Counted from the first letter of the stretch, positions 26,763 through 36,318 are shown. The stretch: DNA of 64,000 nt from an uncultured Eubacteriaceae bacterium (GCA_947086655.1 CAMTZM010000006.1:41552-105551); one strand, 5' to 3'. The notes: generated from the sequence alone by a model not told the origin. Numbers and translations: made by a program.

Positions 26763-28868
26763 CTAAACTACTTTAAACATATTTATGCCAGAATTAAACA
26801 TTTCTATTTGATTTGCAAGTTCTTCACTTGTAGCGGCTGTCTCTTCACTTGTAGCGCTTATGTTATTTACAACATCACTGATTTTTGAAGTTTCTGTCTG
26901 CATTTGTTCAGATAAAGTTTTTTGTTCTCCGCTTATTACAAGAACATCATCTATTACTGTATCTATTTTCTTTGTTTCAGACATTATATTTGTAAGAAGA
27001 GAAATAGTGTTATTTACAACTTCTACGCCTTCGTCAACACTGCTTAAAGTTTGACTGATAAGATTTCCGGCATCTTTAGCTGAAGCTTGACTTTTACCAG
27101 CTAAATTTCTAACTTCATCAGCTACAACAGCAAATCCTTTTCCATGAGTACCAGCTCTTGCTGCTTCAATAGCTGCATTTAACGCTAATATATTTGTTTG
27201 GAAAGCTATATCATCAATAACTGATGTAATGTTGCTTATTGCATTGCTCGCTTTTGCAATATTATTTATAGCTGTATTTAACTCAATTAAAAGATGATTT
27301 CCATTTTCTATATCTCTTGTTACAGCGCCGCTGTATTCTTTAGCTGAAGTTGCGGCATTAAAGTTTTCAACAGATTTTCCATTTACATTTTGAGAAAGGT
27401 CAAGAAGTATTCTTACAGCATCTGCTTGCTGTGTAGCTCCTACGGCAAGCCCTGTACTTGATTGAGCCATACTTCTTGAGCCAATTTCTATTTGTTCTGA
27501 AGCAGCAATCATATTTCCTATAAGACCTCGCAGGTTTTCAGTAACAACTTCAAAGCTTTTTTCAATTTCAACAAAATCTCCTGTATATTTTATACGGCTT
27601 TTAACTGTAAGGTCGTTTTCAGAAATTCCTTTTAAAACAGTTCCTATGTCGGATATGTAATTATTAAGTGATTCTGCAACATTATTTATTGTATCCTTTA
27701 TTTCCCTATATGCGCCTTCGTAATTTTCAGTAACTCTATAAGATAAATCAGCAGCGGCAAGTTTATTAAGTCCTTTAATTGTAGCATTTATAGGATTTTC
27801 AACAGCCTCAACAAGGCTGTTAAGCCCATTTGCAACCTCAAACCAATCTCCTGTCAATTCATTTGTGTTAAGGCGTGAACTAAGTTTTCCTAAACGTACA
27901 GAATCACTTAATGAATTTATGTTTGAAACAACTTCTTTAAAATTGCTTCGGCATATATTTATTTCATTGTTTATTGCTGAGCGTTCTCCTTTAAATTCCT
28001 TTACTTGATAATTAAAATTTCCATTTGCATAAGCATGTATGCATCCAAGCATTTCATTTACAATATCGTCGGTTGAGTCAAGAAGATTATTTATTTTGTT
28101 TGCCATCTGCAAAAAGCTGCCTTTAAGATTTCCTTTTACAGTATCAACTTTTTTGCTGTTTCCGTTTTCAAATTCCATACATACATAATCTACATCGGAA
28201 ACAATTCCACTTACTGTACCAATAAGATTTTTAAAAGAATCGTTAAGCTGTTCCAATTCATATATTGAAGATTTTTTTAGTTTTACATTATCAAATTCAC
28301 CGTTGGAGATTTGTTTTGCACATTCATTTATTCTTATAATAGGTACTGCAATTTTCTTTGGAAGATGATAACATAAATAAGCTACAATAGCAAGTATAAT
28401 AACTATTGAAACAGGTATTGACACTCTTAAAATATTCATTTTATTATTTAAAGAAGTTCCCTTTTTGATTAAAAGGTCGTTTACAATATCACTCATATCT
28501 TGTATTGTTGTTATTATTATAGTAGGTTCCATACCATTTTCTTTAAATGAGGCAAGAAGATCACTCATTAATACAGCGTCTTCAGTTCCATCAGATAAGT
28601 ATTGTTCGGAGTATTGCCTAATAAGCATTACAAGTTTTAACTGTTCAAAACCTACATCATATCCAAGCGTTTTGCGGTATTTTATATTTGTAGCGGATGT
28701 TTCCATTTCATTTACAAGCGTATACTTATTTACAGATTCATCAAGAAGATTTTCATATTCATTTCTTGTATATATTGCCACAACAAAAGTTATTATAGTA
28801 ATTATTGTAAGTGTAACTGCTATAATACCCATAAAAAATGACAGCATACCTCTTATTCTGTTAAACAT
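26763..28868 (-). CDS. Methyl-accepting chemotaxis protein
   Basis: Transmembrane chemoreceptor, 701 residues. TM1 about 12-32 and TM2 about 148-168 ([21 protein letters not shown]) enclose a small (about 115-residue) extracellular helical sensor domain. HAMP follows (about 169-225), then a second HAMP-like region, then the signalling domain with the hairpin tip [20 protein letters not shown] and [19 protein letters not shown]. Preceded by a strong AAGGAGGAATG site, 15 bp after the solute-binding-protein gene, so co-transcribed. It is a natural substrate for the CheR and CheB encoded in the cwlD element about 6 kb away. No C-terminal CheR-tethering pentapeptide is seen. Confidence 0.95.
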   Translation of the reverse strand: MFNRIRGMLSFFMGIIAVTLTIITIITFVVAIYTRNEYENLLDESVNKYTLVNEMETSATNIKYRKTLGYDVGFEQLKLVMLIRQYSEQYLSDGTEDAVLMSDLLASFKENGMEPTIIITTIQDMSDIVNDLLIKKGTSLNNKMNILRVSIPVSIVIILAIVAYLCYHLPKKIAVPIIRINECAKQISNGEFDNVKLKKSSIYELEQLNDSFKNLIGTVSGIVSDVDYVCMEFENGNSKKVDTVKGNLKGSFLQMANKINNLLDSTDDIVNEMLGCIHAYANGNFNYQVKEFKGERSAINNEINICRSNFKEVVSNINSLSDSVRLGKLSSRLNTNELTGDWFEVANGLNSLVEAVENPINATIKGLNKLAAADLSYRVTENYEGAYREIKDTINNVAESLNNYISDIGTVLKGISENDLTVKSRIKYTGDFVEIEKSFEVVTENLRGLIGNMIAASEQIEIGSRSMAQSSTGLAVGATQQADAVRILLDLSQNVNGKSVENFNAATSAKEYSGAVTRDIENGNHLLIELNTAINNIAKASNAISNITSVIDDIAFQTNILALNAAIEAARAGTHGKGFAVVADEVRNLAGKSQASAKDAGNLISQTLSSVDEGVEVVNNTISLLTNIMSETKKIDTVIDDVLVISGEQKTLSEQMQTETSKISDVVNNISATSEETAATSEELANQIEMFNSGINMFKVV

Positions 28869-28883
28869 TGAACATTCCTCCTT

Positions 28884-30320
28884 TTATTGATTAGAATTTA
28901 AGTCGTTTAAAATACGTTCTACAAGCTTTGATGCACGTCTGTTATAATCTTCAAGCCCTTCATCTATTGTCATATCTGTTGTTACAATTTCTTCTATTAT
29001 TTCACGTCTTGTTGTATCAAGGTCTGTTATTATTCCTCCTACCTTTTTAGATGTAGTTGGAACTGGAGCCATTGATGAGTTTTCTTTGAAAAGTTCAAGT
29101 GAAGGCACTACTTTAGGGTCAATTTTTATAGGGTTTTTAAAGTTTGTAAACGTAAGCTCAGGAGTAAACCATGAATTTGATATTTTATTTTCCGATTGGA
29201 TTATGCTGCCGTTTCCATCAGCATCAAGCTGCCAATGAAAACCTTCAACACCTTGTGTAAAAAGCATTTCGCCTTCGCCTGAGTCATGTGAAAACTCTAT
29301 TAAATATTTGAATACTCCTTCCGGATTTTTGCATACTTTTGGAATTACAAGAGCAATAGGAGGTCTTTCAATATACTGAGTTTCTTTTATAGGTTTTAAC
29401 GGAGTAACATAATAACCGCTTTCGGGAAGAGTTTCCTCTATTTTTTCATTTAATGTTCTTGCCCATGAGCCAGCCCAATAGTTAAAACAACCTACGTTTC
29501 CGTTAAATAAAGAGTCACGGCAGTCAGAAGTTTTATTAGTAGCTATGTTAGGGTCTATGAGTCCCTCATTGTAAGCCTTTTTCATTCTTTCAAGAGCCTC
29601 TCTCATTTCAGGCTCAGTCATACCATCAACATAAGCTTTGCCGTCAAAGTAGATATCCGGTTTCGCATTTTGGTAAAATTCTCTTAAATAAAGGTCAAAA
29701 GGCGATTCACTGTTTAAAAGTCCAGCTGCTGTAATAGGTATAAAACCTTCTTTGTAATTTTTAAAACTTACAAGCATTTGATAAAATTCATCATAATTAT
29801 CAGGTTCTTTAATTCCAAGTTCATCTAAAATATCTTTTCTAACATATGTAACAGTTCCGTTTCCTTTATTTGTAGGAAAACCATAGAGACGTCCGTTAAT
29901 TCTTAATGCGTCAACATATAAATTATCAAGATTATCCTTAATTGATGACTTTTCATATGTATCTGTCATATCCCATAATAAGTCGTAAGCAGCAAAGTTG
30001 GGATAGTAAATTCCTCCAACTTCGTATACGTCTATATCCTCTTCACAGGCAATAGAAATAATAACCTTCTCATAATAACTTTTAGAGTCAAAGTCACTAA
30101 AAGCCAAATCAATTCCTGTCATATCTTTGTATTTTTGCAGGAAAGCATTAAGACCTTCCTCCTTTGGTTTAAATGAATTTGTCAAAATTGTTATTTTTTC
30201 TGGTTTAACAAACTCTTTTTCAATAGCGTCATTTTGTACTGTCTGCTTGGTTTGACATGAAACGCAGAAAAGCATAGCAGTAAAAAACATTGATAATACA
30301 GCTATTTTTCTTTTCATCAT
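28884..30320 (-). CDS. Extracellular solute-binding lipoprotein (sugar-type, family 1)
   Basis: 478 residues with a lipobox signal peptide (MFFTAMLFCVSC). The mature protein resembles carbohydrate ABC-transporter binding proteins: ILTNSFKPKEEGLNAFLQKY, DVYEVGGIYYPNFAAYDLLWD, GRLYGFPTNKGNGTVTYVRK and DELGIKEPDNYDEFYQML. No permease or ATPase gene is adjacent; instead the chemoreceptor gene follows after 15 bp. The pairing suggests the binding protein presents its ligand to the receptor rather than to a transporter. The ligand is not evident. Confidence 0.88.
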   Translation of the reverse strand: MMKRKIAVLSMFFTAMLFCVSCQTKQTVQNDAIEKEFVKPEKITILTNSFKPKEEGLNAFLQKYKDMTGIDLAFSDFDSKSYYEKVIISIACEEDIDVYEVGGIYYPNFAAYDLLWDMTDTYEKSSIKDNLDNLYVDALRINGRLYGFPTNKGNGTVTYVRKDILDELGIKEPDNYDEFYQMLVSFKNYKEGFIPITAAGLLNSESPFDLYLREFYQNAKPDIYFDGKAYVDGMTEPEMREALERMKKAYNEGLIDPNIATNKTSDCRDSLFNGNVGCFNYWAGSWARTLNEKIEETLPESGYYVTPLKPIKETQYIERPPIALVIPKVCKNPEGVFKYLIEFSHDSGEGEMLFTQGVEGFHWQLDADGNGSIIQSENKISNSWFTPELTFTNFKNPIKIDPKVVPSLELFKENSSMAPVPTTSKKVGGIITDLDTTRREIIEEIVTTDMTIDEGLEDYNRRASKLVERILNDLNSNQ

Positions 30321-30434
30321 AAATGCCCCTCCTTTTAAGTTTAACTGGACTCAAAAATAAATTTAATTAAGTTTATGATAAGATTATTTTTGAATCTAAA
30401 TTAATCAGCGTTTCTATATAATTAACTAACTTTT

Positions 30435-30463
30435 ATTATACAACATTAATTGTGTTGTAACAA
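30435..30463 (-). promoter_or_regulatory. Candidate promoter with operator-like dyad for the binding protein-receptor operon
   Basis: Minus strand: TTGTTA (30458-30463), 17 bp, TATAAT (30435-30440). The spacer contains the inverted repeat ACAACA / TGTTGT (30440-30445 and 30453-30458), so a repressor could block polymerase here. The leader to the start codon is about 110 nt. Confidence 0.55.
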
Positions 30464-30677
30464 TATGTTTTTGTTTATATGTAGAAATTTTACTATAATG
30501 CGCATATAAAAGTTAATAAAATATACATATTGCACAATTTATATTTTTGCATTTCAATTAATTGGGTTTTTTATTAAAATATATTATAAATAGTAAAAAG
30601 ATAAGTATAAATAACAATTAAATTTGTAAAATAAAACCGATATGTATTTAATTTAGATGTTAAAAAAAACGGCTTGT
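30464..30677. other. AT-rich gap with no gene
   Basis: Between the divergent promoters of the binding-protein operon and of the lipoprotein gene I see only AT-rich sequence without open frames or notable hairpins. Confidence 0.6.
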
Positions 30678-30706
30678 TGACAAAATTTTTGTATGGAAGT
30701 AAAATT
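30678..30706 (+). promoter_or_regulatory. Candidate promoter for the lipoprotein gene
   Basis: TTGACA (30678-30683), 17-bp spacer, TAAAAT (30701-30706). The start codon is about 90 bp downstream. Confidence 0.65.
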
Positions 30707-30797
30707 AAAAAATACATCGCAGTTTTGACTAAAACAGTTTTCATATTATATTTTTAGTACAAATTTTAAAATATTTTGATATAAGGAGATGTTTTTT

Positions 30798-31310
30798 GTG
30801 AAAAAAATAATTGTTTTTATTTTGCCTATTTTATTTTTTGTTTTTTTAACAGGTTGTCAATGGTCAAATGTTTATAAAAATGAAGAATATGGATTTAGTA
30901 TGAAATATGATAATCAGCTTTTTGAATGTATAAATAATAATGAAAAAGATTATAATGTTTTGTTTAATTATAAAAATGGAAATGTAAGTTTTGGTATTAA
31001 AGTAGAAAAACGTCAGGATATAGATAATGATGATTTAAGTAAATATTTTTCTTATAAGCTTAAAAACGGTCAGATTATAGAACAATCGGTTACAATTGAT
31101 GGATATAAAGGACGTTGGCTTAGTGTGAAATCTATTCCGGAAATTGATGAGGCAGAAAAAAATGACGATTCTATTATGGATATTATATTTTTTACAAAGG
31201 ATGAGTATGTATATTCATTTTATTTCAGTGCAGAAAATAAAATGATGTATGACGAAACAGAACCTTTAATTGACTCAATGCTTTCAACTATAAATTTTAT
31301 GGAAAAGTAA
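30798..31310 (+). CDS. Small lipoprotein of unknown function
   Basis: Signal peptide with lipobox (KKIIVFILPILFFVFLTGC). Start chosen at GTG 30798, nine nt after AAGGAG; an ATG at 30789 touches the ribosome site. The mature domain begins WSNVYKNEEYGFSMKYDN, a pattern seen in small PsbP/DcrB-like lipoproteins (the fold is my inference), and ends with a helix (PLIDSMLSTINFMEK). It has the same layout as the lipoprotein at 22719-23207. Function unknown. Confidence 0.75.
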   Translation: MKKIIVFILPILFFVFLTGCQWSNVYKNEEYGFSMKYDNQLFECINNNEKDYNVLFNYKNGNVSFGIKVEKRQDIDNDDLSKYFSYKLKNGQIIEQSVTIDGYKGRWLSVKSIPEIDEAEKNDDSIMDIIFFTKDEYVYSFYFSAENKMMYDETEPLIDSMLSTINFMEK

Positions 31311-31338
31311 TTAGAAAAAATTATATTTTGTTTAATTT

Positions 31339-31368
31339 CTCCGTTTCTTTTTTATAATAGAAACGGAG
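31339..31368 (+). terminator. Terminator after the lipoprotein gene
   Basis: CTCCGTTTC / GAAACGGAG stem, 12-nt loop, followed by five T. Confidence 0.8.
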
Positions 31369-31413
31369 TTTTTATATTAAAAATTAATTTTTATTACTAT
31401 ACATTCATTATAT

Positions 31414-31442
31414 TTGACAAACTATAAAAATAGATATATACT
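31414..31442 (+). promoter_or_regulatory. Candidate promoter for tnpA
   Basis: TTGACA (31414-31419), 17-bp spacer, TATACT (31437-31442). The start codon of the transposase gene is about 38 bp downstream. Confidence 0.65.
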
Positions 31443-31479
31443 AAAATCAGTCGTAAATATATAGAGAGTGGTGAAATAT

Positions 31480-31881
31480 GTGAAATTGGACAATAATGCA
31501 CATTCGGTATTTTTGCTTTATTATCATTTAATATTGGTTGTAAAATATCGCAGAGAGATATTTGATGATGAAATTTCTTTTAGAGCCAAAGAAATATTTG
31601 AGTATATTGCTCCTAATTACAATATAACATTACAAGAATGGAATTATAAAAAAGACCATGTTCATATTTTATTCAAAGCGCATCCCAAAAGTGAAATAAG
31701 TAAATTTATAAATGCATATAAAAGTGCAAGCAGCCGTTTGATTAAAAAAGAGTTTCCAGGAATACGAAAGGATTTATGGAAAGAATATTTTTGGAGTCAA
31801 AGTTTTTGTTTGCTCTCAACAGGAAGTGCGCCTATTGACGTAATAGAAAAATACATAGAAAGTCAAGGCGAAAAACATTGA
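31480..31881 (+). CDS. tnpA: IS200/IS605 family Y1 transposase TnpA
   Basis: Single-strand 'peel and paste' transposase. Around 133 residues from GTG 31480 (VKLDNNAHSVFLLYYHLILV), with the HUH motif in KDHVHILF (near residue 62) and the catalytic Tyr in VIEKYIESQG (near 127). GTG codons 9-12 bp upstream are possible but add unconserved residues. No tnpB follows, so this is the IS200 arrangement. I could not recognise subterminal hairpins or guide sequences with confidence, so the element borders are not given. Its strong promoter and intact frame suggest that it is active or recently so. Confidence 0.92.
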   Translation: MKLDNNAHSVFLLYYHLILVVKYRREIFDDEISFRAKEIFEYIAPNYNITLQEWNYKKDHVHILFKAHPKSEISKFINAYKSASSRLIKKEFPGIRKDLWKEYFWSQSFCLLSTGSAPIDVIEKYIESQGEKH

Positions 31882-31947
31882 AATTAAATTGAATTTTATT
31901 TATAATTTTTATAATGAGACATTAAAGGAGTGTTTGAAAGGGGAATA

Positions 31948-32652
31948 GTGAAAGGTTTGTCTGAAATTTTTGAGTTTTTGACGGAATTTAATTTTGTATC
32001 AGTTTTTGTAAGGCTTTTTTTAGCTGGTCTTTTTGGCGGTATTATAGGACTTGAAAGGGGAATAAAAAGGCGGCCCGCCGGATTGAGAACATTTTCGCTT
32101 GTTTGTGTAGGTGCAGCTATGGCTATGATTTCAAATGAGTATTTGTTTTTGACGCATAATCAAATAGGAGATGTTTCAAGAATGTCTTCACAAGTAATTA
32201 GCGGTATAGGATTTTTAGGTGCTGGAACTATTATTTTAAAAGGAGATAACAAAACAAAAGGTCTTACTACGGCGGCAAGTCTTTGGGCAACGGCTACAAT
32301 AGGCATTTGTTTGGGGGAAGGTTTTTATTTAGGGGCGTTTTTTGGATTTATACTTATAATGTTTATAACTGTTTTGCTTTATAAAATAGATGAGATTGTA
32401 AATATAAAAAGTAAAGTTATAGAATTGTATGTAAAATTAAATGGAAAAGAAAGTATTTTATTTTTTATGGATTATATTGAAAGAAACGAATTTGAGATAA
32501 CTTCATTTCAAAAGGATTCTGTTATAAATGGAAATAATGAGTTTTTTATGATTTTTGTAGAATTTAATATGAAAAACAAAGAAATTAGCGATAATATAAT
32601 AAATGAAATTGCGCTTATTAAAGGGGTTGAGTTTGTTAAAGAAATAAAATAA
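31948..32652 (+). CDS. MgtC/SapB family membrane protein
   Basis: About 234 residues. Residues 15-140 form the MgtC membrane domain, with GGIIGLERGIKRRPAGLRTFSLVCVGAAM split over two conserved motifs and SSQVISGIGFLGAGTIIL, GLTTAASLWATATIGICLG. The C-terminal 90 residues form a soluble ACT-like region. MgtC proteins are tied to Mg2+ stress and P-type ATPase control in enterobacteria, and to varied roles elsewhere. GTG 31948 follows AAGGGG; GTG 31930 is an alternative. A CBS-domain gene follows 71 bp downstream. Confidence 0.88.
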   Translation: MKGLSEIFEFLTEFNFVSVFVRLFLAGLFGGIIGLERGIKRRPAGLRTFSLVCVGAAMAMISNEYLFLTHNQIGDVSRMSSQVISGIGFLGAGTIILKGDNKTKGLTTAASLWATATIGICLGEGFYLGAFFGFILIMFITVLLYKIDEIVNIKSKVIELYVKLNGKESILFFMDYIERNEFEITSFQKDSVINGNNEFFMIFVEFNMKNKEISDNIINEIALIKGVEFVKEIK

Positions 32653-32723
32653 TCATATAATTAAAATATCAATTAATTAGTTTTGGAAAAAATCAACTTA
32701 TATGAGAATAGGAGGGGGATATT

Positions 32724-33140
32724 TTGAATATTTTATTTTTTTTAACGCCAAAGGCTGAGGTGGATTTTGTTTATAATGATGAAAGAATTGCCGATGTACT
32801 TGAAAAATTAGATATACATGGATATAATGCTATACCTGTTATATCAAGAAAAGGAAAGTATTTAGGTTCTATTAGTGCTGTTGATATAGTAAATCATATG
32901 AAAAAACATTCAAATTTAGCTATTGATTTTGTTTCTGAAATAAAGGTTTCTGAAATAACAAGAAAAAAGGACAATTCACCGGTATATGCTAATGCCAAAA
33001 TGGAGGCTCTTGTTACAAAAGCGCTTATAGAAAGTTATGTTCCGGTTATTGATGATAAAAAAATTTTTATAGGCATTATTAAAAGGCGTGATATTTTTGA
33101 ATTTTGTTATAAGAAATATAAAAGTATAGAGGAAAAATAA
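32724..33140 (+). CDS. CBS-pair protein, CbpB/YkuL-like
   Basis: 138 residues consisting of two CBS motifs (YNDERIADVLEKLDIHGYNA to about 60; second from about 80, with VPVIDDKKIFIGIIKRRDI). The start MNILFFLTPKAEVDFVY, with TTG after GGAGGGGG, is characteristic of the CbpB-type family, some of which bind c-di-AMP and stimulate the (p)ppGpp synthetase Rel. That role here is inferred from the family. Its terminator follows immediately. Confidence 0.8.
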   Translation: MNILFFLTPKAEVDFVYNDERIADVLEKLDIHGYNAIPVISRKGKYLGSISAVDIVNHMKKHSNLAIDFVSEIKVSEITRKKDNSPVYANAKMEALVTKALIESYVPVIDDKKIFIGIIKRRDIFEFCYKKYKSIEEK

Positions 33141-33148
33141 AAATATTT

Positions 33149-33192
33149 AAGGACTATCTTAAATTATATTTATTATATTTTAAGACAGTCCT
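33149..33192. terminator. Bidirectional terminator after the CBS gene
   Basis: AAGGACTATCTTAAA pairs with TTTAAGACAGTCCTT (one mismatch), 14-nt loop. Convergent genes on either side. Confidence 0.8.
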
Positions 33193-33201
33193 TATTATAA
33201 T

Positions 33202-33819
33202 TTAAAAAAGATGTTTTTTCAATTCAATTGCATCGTTGTCCGTTATTTCCCTTAAAACCTGACATGGATTGCCCACAGATAAAGTATTGCTTGGAATGTC
33301 TTTTGTTACAACACTGCCAGCGCCTATTACGCAGCCTTCACCTATGGTTACGCCGCCTATAATTGTAACATTACCGGCAATCCAACAGTTATCTTTTATT
33401 ATAATTGGTTTAGCATATTCGTTGCTGAGTTTAGTTCCATCATCTTTTGCTTTAGAGTTTCTATCCTGATACATTAAAGGATGAATTGGAGTAACTATTG
33501 ATACATTTGGACCAATAAGTACATTATTTCCTATTGTTACAGGACAGCAATCAAGTATTGTAAGGTTAAAATTAGCATAAAAATTTTTCCCAACAGACGT
33601 AAATATTCCATAATCTAAATAAATAGGACCTTGAATATAAATGCCTTCACCTTTATTAGGTAAAAGTTCGTCTAAAATATTTTTTCTTTTAATAAATTCA
33701 TCCTCAAATGTGTCATTGTATTTTTTGCATAATTTATGAGCTTTTGTTCTAAGCGATTTTAATTCTTCATCATCTGCGTTATAAATTTTACCGGCAATCA
33801 TTTTTTCCTTTTCAGTCAT
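33202..33819 (-). CDS. Sugar O-acetyltransferase (maltose acetyltransferase type)
   Basis: Left-handed beta-helix acetyltransferase using acetyl-CoA. 205 residues: N-terminal Mac domain (MTEKEKMIAGKIYNADDEEL), then hexapeptide repeats such as GNNVLIGPNVSIVTPIHPL (catalytic His region), IKDNCWIAGNVTIIGGVTIG and GCVIGAGSVVTKDIPSN. The exact acceptor sugar cannot be told. It lies about 100 bp downstream of the formyltransferase/DUF4910 pair, so it may be part of the same surface-sugar function or an independent gene. Confidence 0.92.
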   Translation of the reverse strand: MTEKEKMIAGKIYNADDEELKSLRTKAHKLCKKYNDTFEDEFIKRKNILDELLPNKGEGIYIQGPIYLDYGIFTSVGKNFYANFNLTILDCCPVTIGNNVLIGPNVSIVTPIHPLMYQDRNSKAKDDGTKLSNEYAKPIIIKDNCWIAGNVTIIGGVTIGEGCVIGAGSVVTKDIPSNTLSVGNPCQVLREITDNDAIELKKHLF

Positions 33820-33917
33820 TTATTGTACACTCCCCTTTATATCTTATACAAAATTGATAAGCAACATTTAGGATGACACCATATAAACATCTTTTATTAA
33901 ATTTTATGTTATTGACT

Positions 33918-34715
33918 TTAAAAAGCTTTTATTAATTCAGGCGGTTTTGATTTTATCTTGCCGTCAAGATACATATCAACTATTTTGTTTTCATAAAGCT
34001 TGTAAACAAGACGAAGATGTTCAGGTGTCCAATCGGTGCTAACCCAAAGTTTTCCGTTTTTTTTCTGTTTGACAGGCGTTATTTTTTCACCGGAATCAAT
34101 CATTTTAATTATTTTTATTAAATCGTCAGCCGTTTTTAAAATAGCTTTACATGCGACATCGTGTACTTTGTCTCCATAATTTAATTCGGGAACGCTTTGA
34201 TGTATTATGTTTCCGCCGTCAATTTTGTTTGAAAGTTCATGTATAGTTGCTCCCGTATAGTTTGGCATAAGCATGTAAAATGGCCAATACATAGTAACAT
34301 TTCCTTTAAACCATGGAGAAAGACCTCCATGTATATTCCATTTTATTTTTGGCATAGCGTTTAGTAAATTTTCGTTTGCGATGTGTATTCCATATGTAAT
34401 TACAGCATCGGCGTTTATTGATGAAATAAATTCCGCTGTTTCATTGGTATTTAAAGTTTCTCTTGTTATAAATTTTTTTGAAACATTAAAATCATTTTCA
34501 GAAATACGCCCAAAATATTTATATTCGCATTGCGCTCTGTCATTAAAATGCGTAATAAAAATTTCCTTTAGTTCATCGTCTATATCCTGTGGAGGTTTAG
34601 CGATAAACTCAGCTCTTTTTTCTATAACAAGTCCACAAAGAAAACCGTTTTCATATAATTTTTTTGCTATGAAAAGGTGTCGTGGGTGGTTTCCGCACAG
34701 CAATAATACTTTCAT
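33918..34715 (-). CDS. Formyltransferase-fold protein (sugar N-formyltransferase-like)
   Basis: 265 residues related to methionyl-tRNA formyltransferase but clearly distinct from fmt at 5359-6288. N-terminal MKVLLLCGNHPRHLFIAKKL, then the active-site region WNIHGGLSPWFKGNVTMYWP (Asn-x-His near residue 133) and YTGATIHELSNKIDGGNII (Asp region). It overlaps the DUF4910 gene by 4 bp (ATGA), so the two are coupled. Such pairs occur in surface-polysaccharide clusters, where the enzyme formylates an amino sugar; the substrate here is unknown. Confidence 0.8.
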   Translation of the reverse strand: MKVLLLCGNHPRHLFIAKKLYENGFLCGLVIEKRAEFIAKPPQDIDDELKEIFITHFNDRAQCEYKYFGRISENDFNVSKKFITRETLNTNETAEFISSINADAVITYGIHIANENLLNAMPKIKWNIHGGLSPWFKGNVTMYWPFYMLMPNYTGATIHELSNKIDGGNIIHQSVPELNYGDKVHDVACKAILKTADDLIKIIKMIDSGEKITPVKQKKNGKLWVSTDWTPEHLRLVYKLYENKIVDMYLDGKIKSKPPELIKAF

Positions 34716-36040
34716 TCTAATTCTCTCCTCTCTAAGAATGGGCCTTCAATTAAATCATATTTTTTTAAAATATCAATAATAGGTTTAAATTCCATAAGCC
34801 CTATTCTGTATTGTTCAGATAAGTAAGACAAAGGTGTTTTGCCATCACTGTAATTAAGCACAAGAAGTATTTTGTTTGTTGTTTGTTTTTGAATAGTCCT
34901 TTCCATATCTGATATATCATTAATTGTAGGATATAAATTATATTTGTCAAGTTTAACTTCGCCGTACGGGTTTTTATTTACATAATAGCCGTCAAGTTCA
35001 ATTGCGTCTATTAAAGTCATAACCTGTTCAACGCTTTTTATTAATTGTTCAGCAGTTATAAAATCAAGATTATCAAGAGATGTATGATAATAAGGATAGT
35101 TTGGGTTCAATCCTTTTGAAATCTGTCCTACTGGAAGGTTATAACCCGGAGAACAATATTGTCTCTCATCTGAGCCGCTTCGGGGGTCGAATGGTTTTGT
35201 TTTAAATTCATTATTTCTTAAAGCTTTGTATACAATGTTTATAGGGGCATTATTTTTTTTGGAAAGCTTTAAGCATAAAGGAAAATCGCCTCCTATACAT
35301 GTAAGTATAAATCCAGTATATGTTTTTTCTTTCATTATTTTTCCGTATTTTGATAAATAAGTTATTGAACCTATTGTTTCAGGACAAAATATAAAACGAT
35401 ATGAAAACCTGTTTTGTCTGTTTTTTAATCTATTATAAATAAGTGTTGAACAAATAGGTCCGCTTAATTCGTTATTAGCCATTGATGGATGACATACATA
35501 TGTGCTTATAAGTATTTCCTTATCACTTTCACCTTTAACAAGCAAATGACCGTAATTTAAAGAGCCGTCAAAGTGTTTTGAATCAATATACATATGATAA
35601 TTGTCTTCTTTAAGCGAATCAAGCTGATTTTGTGACATACAAAAGCCATATGTATTTTTATAATAGCTTGTTATATAAGGTATGGCATCTGGAATATCAG
35701 GACGTGTATGTATATATTTTTTTAATTCATCAAGGCTTACGGTTTTATCTACTGATGTGCTGTAATTTATAACGTGTAAATTGTTGTTTTTTGCGTCAAT
35801 TATTTTTTTACCGCTGCTGTCCTCAATATATGCCTCATTTAATTTCCATTCTTTGGGAACTGTCCAATTATTTACTTTTGTTCCGCTTTTAACTTCCTCT
35901 ATTTCAAGTGGTATATATTTTTTAAGTATATTAAGTGTTAGCCTAAGACCTTCACCTGTAATGCTTCTATTTATAGGAAAAAGTTTTTTAAGAAGATAAT
36001 CAGCTACTTGAAGTTCTTCTTCATTTGTCAAAAAAATCAC
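34712..36040 (-). CDS. DUF4910 aminopeptidase-like protein
   Basis: 442 residues. Starts MIFLTNEEELQVADYLLKKL and has RSITGEGLRLTL, then a zinc-peptidase core: VCHPSMANNELSGP (His and Asn where Asp is more usual), FCPETIGSITYL (Glu), SDERQYCSPGYNLPVG and YYHTSLDNLDFI (His). A winged-helix-like C-terminal part follows. Family members are often in polysaccharide-modification clusters and their substrates are unknown. It is the first gene of a two-gene unit with the formyltransferase-like gene. Confidence 0.82.
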   Translation of the reverse strand: MIFLTNEEELQVADYLLKKLFPINRSITGEGLRLTLNILKKYIPLEIEEVKSGTKVNNWTVPKEWKLNEAYIEDSSGKKIIDAKNNNLHVINYSTSVDKTVSLDELKKYIHTRPDIPDAIPYITSYYKNTYGFCMSQNQLDSLKEDNYHMYIDSKHFDGSLNYGHLLVKGESDKEILISTYVCHPSMANNELSGPICSTLIYNRLKNRQNRFSYRFIFCPETIGSITYLSKYGKIMKEKTYTGFILTCIGGDFPLCLKLSKKNNAPINIVYKALRNNEFKTKPFDPRSGSDERQYCSPGYNLPVGQISKGLNPNYPYYHTSLDNLDFITAEQLIKSVEQVMTLIDAIELDGYYVNKNPYGEVKLDKYNLYPTINDISDMERTIQKQTTNKILLVLNYSDGKTPLSYLSEQYRIGLMEFKPIIDILKKYDLIEGPFLERRELE

Positions 36041-36189
36041 CTCTTAATTTAAAAATGCTGCAAAATATAGTTTTTGCAGAGTAAAATTTTTGGCATTTTA
36101 CAATAACATTATAAATGTAATTGTGTCCAATATAAATATTTATCGGCTGTTTGAAAAAAATAATAATGGTTTTACATATATTTTTTCGC

Positions 36190-36218
36190 TTGAATATGAA
36201 AAATTTTTGTGATAAAAT
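36190..36218 (+). promoter_or_regulatory. Candidate promoter for the MerR regulator-ATPase unit
   Basis: TTGAAT (36190-36195), 17-bp spacer, TAAAAT (36213-36218). It lies about 115 bp before the regulator start. The rest of this 290-bp gap (36041-36331) is AT-rich and shows no other feature except the G tract. Confidence 0.5.
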
Positions 36219-36318
36219 CTATATTATTATTTTATGGAAATATTAATTATTATAAGTGTATCTGAAGATTCTATATATGTTTATAAGTTTTTAATATATT
36301 ATATATATTTTTTTTGAT

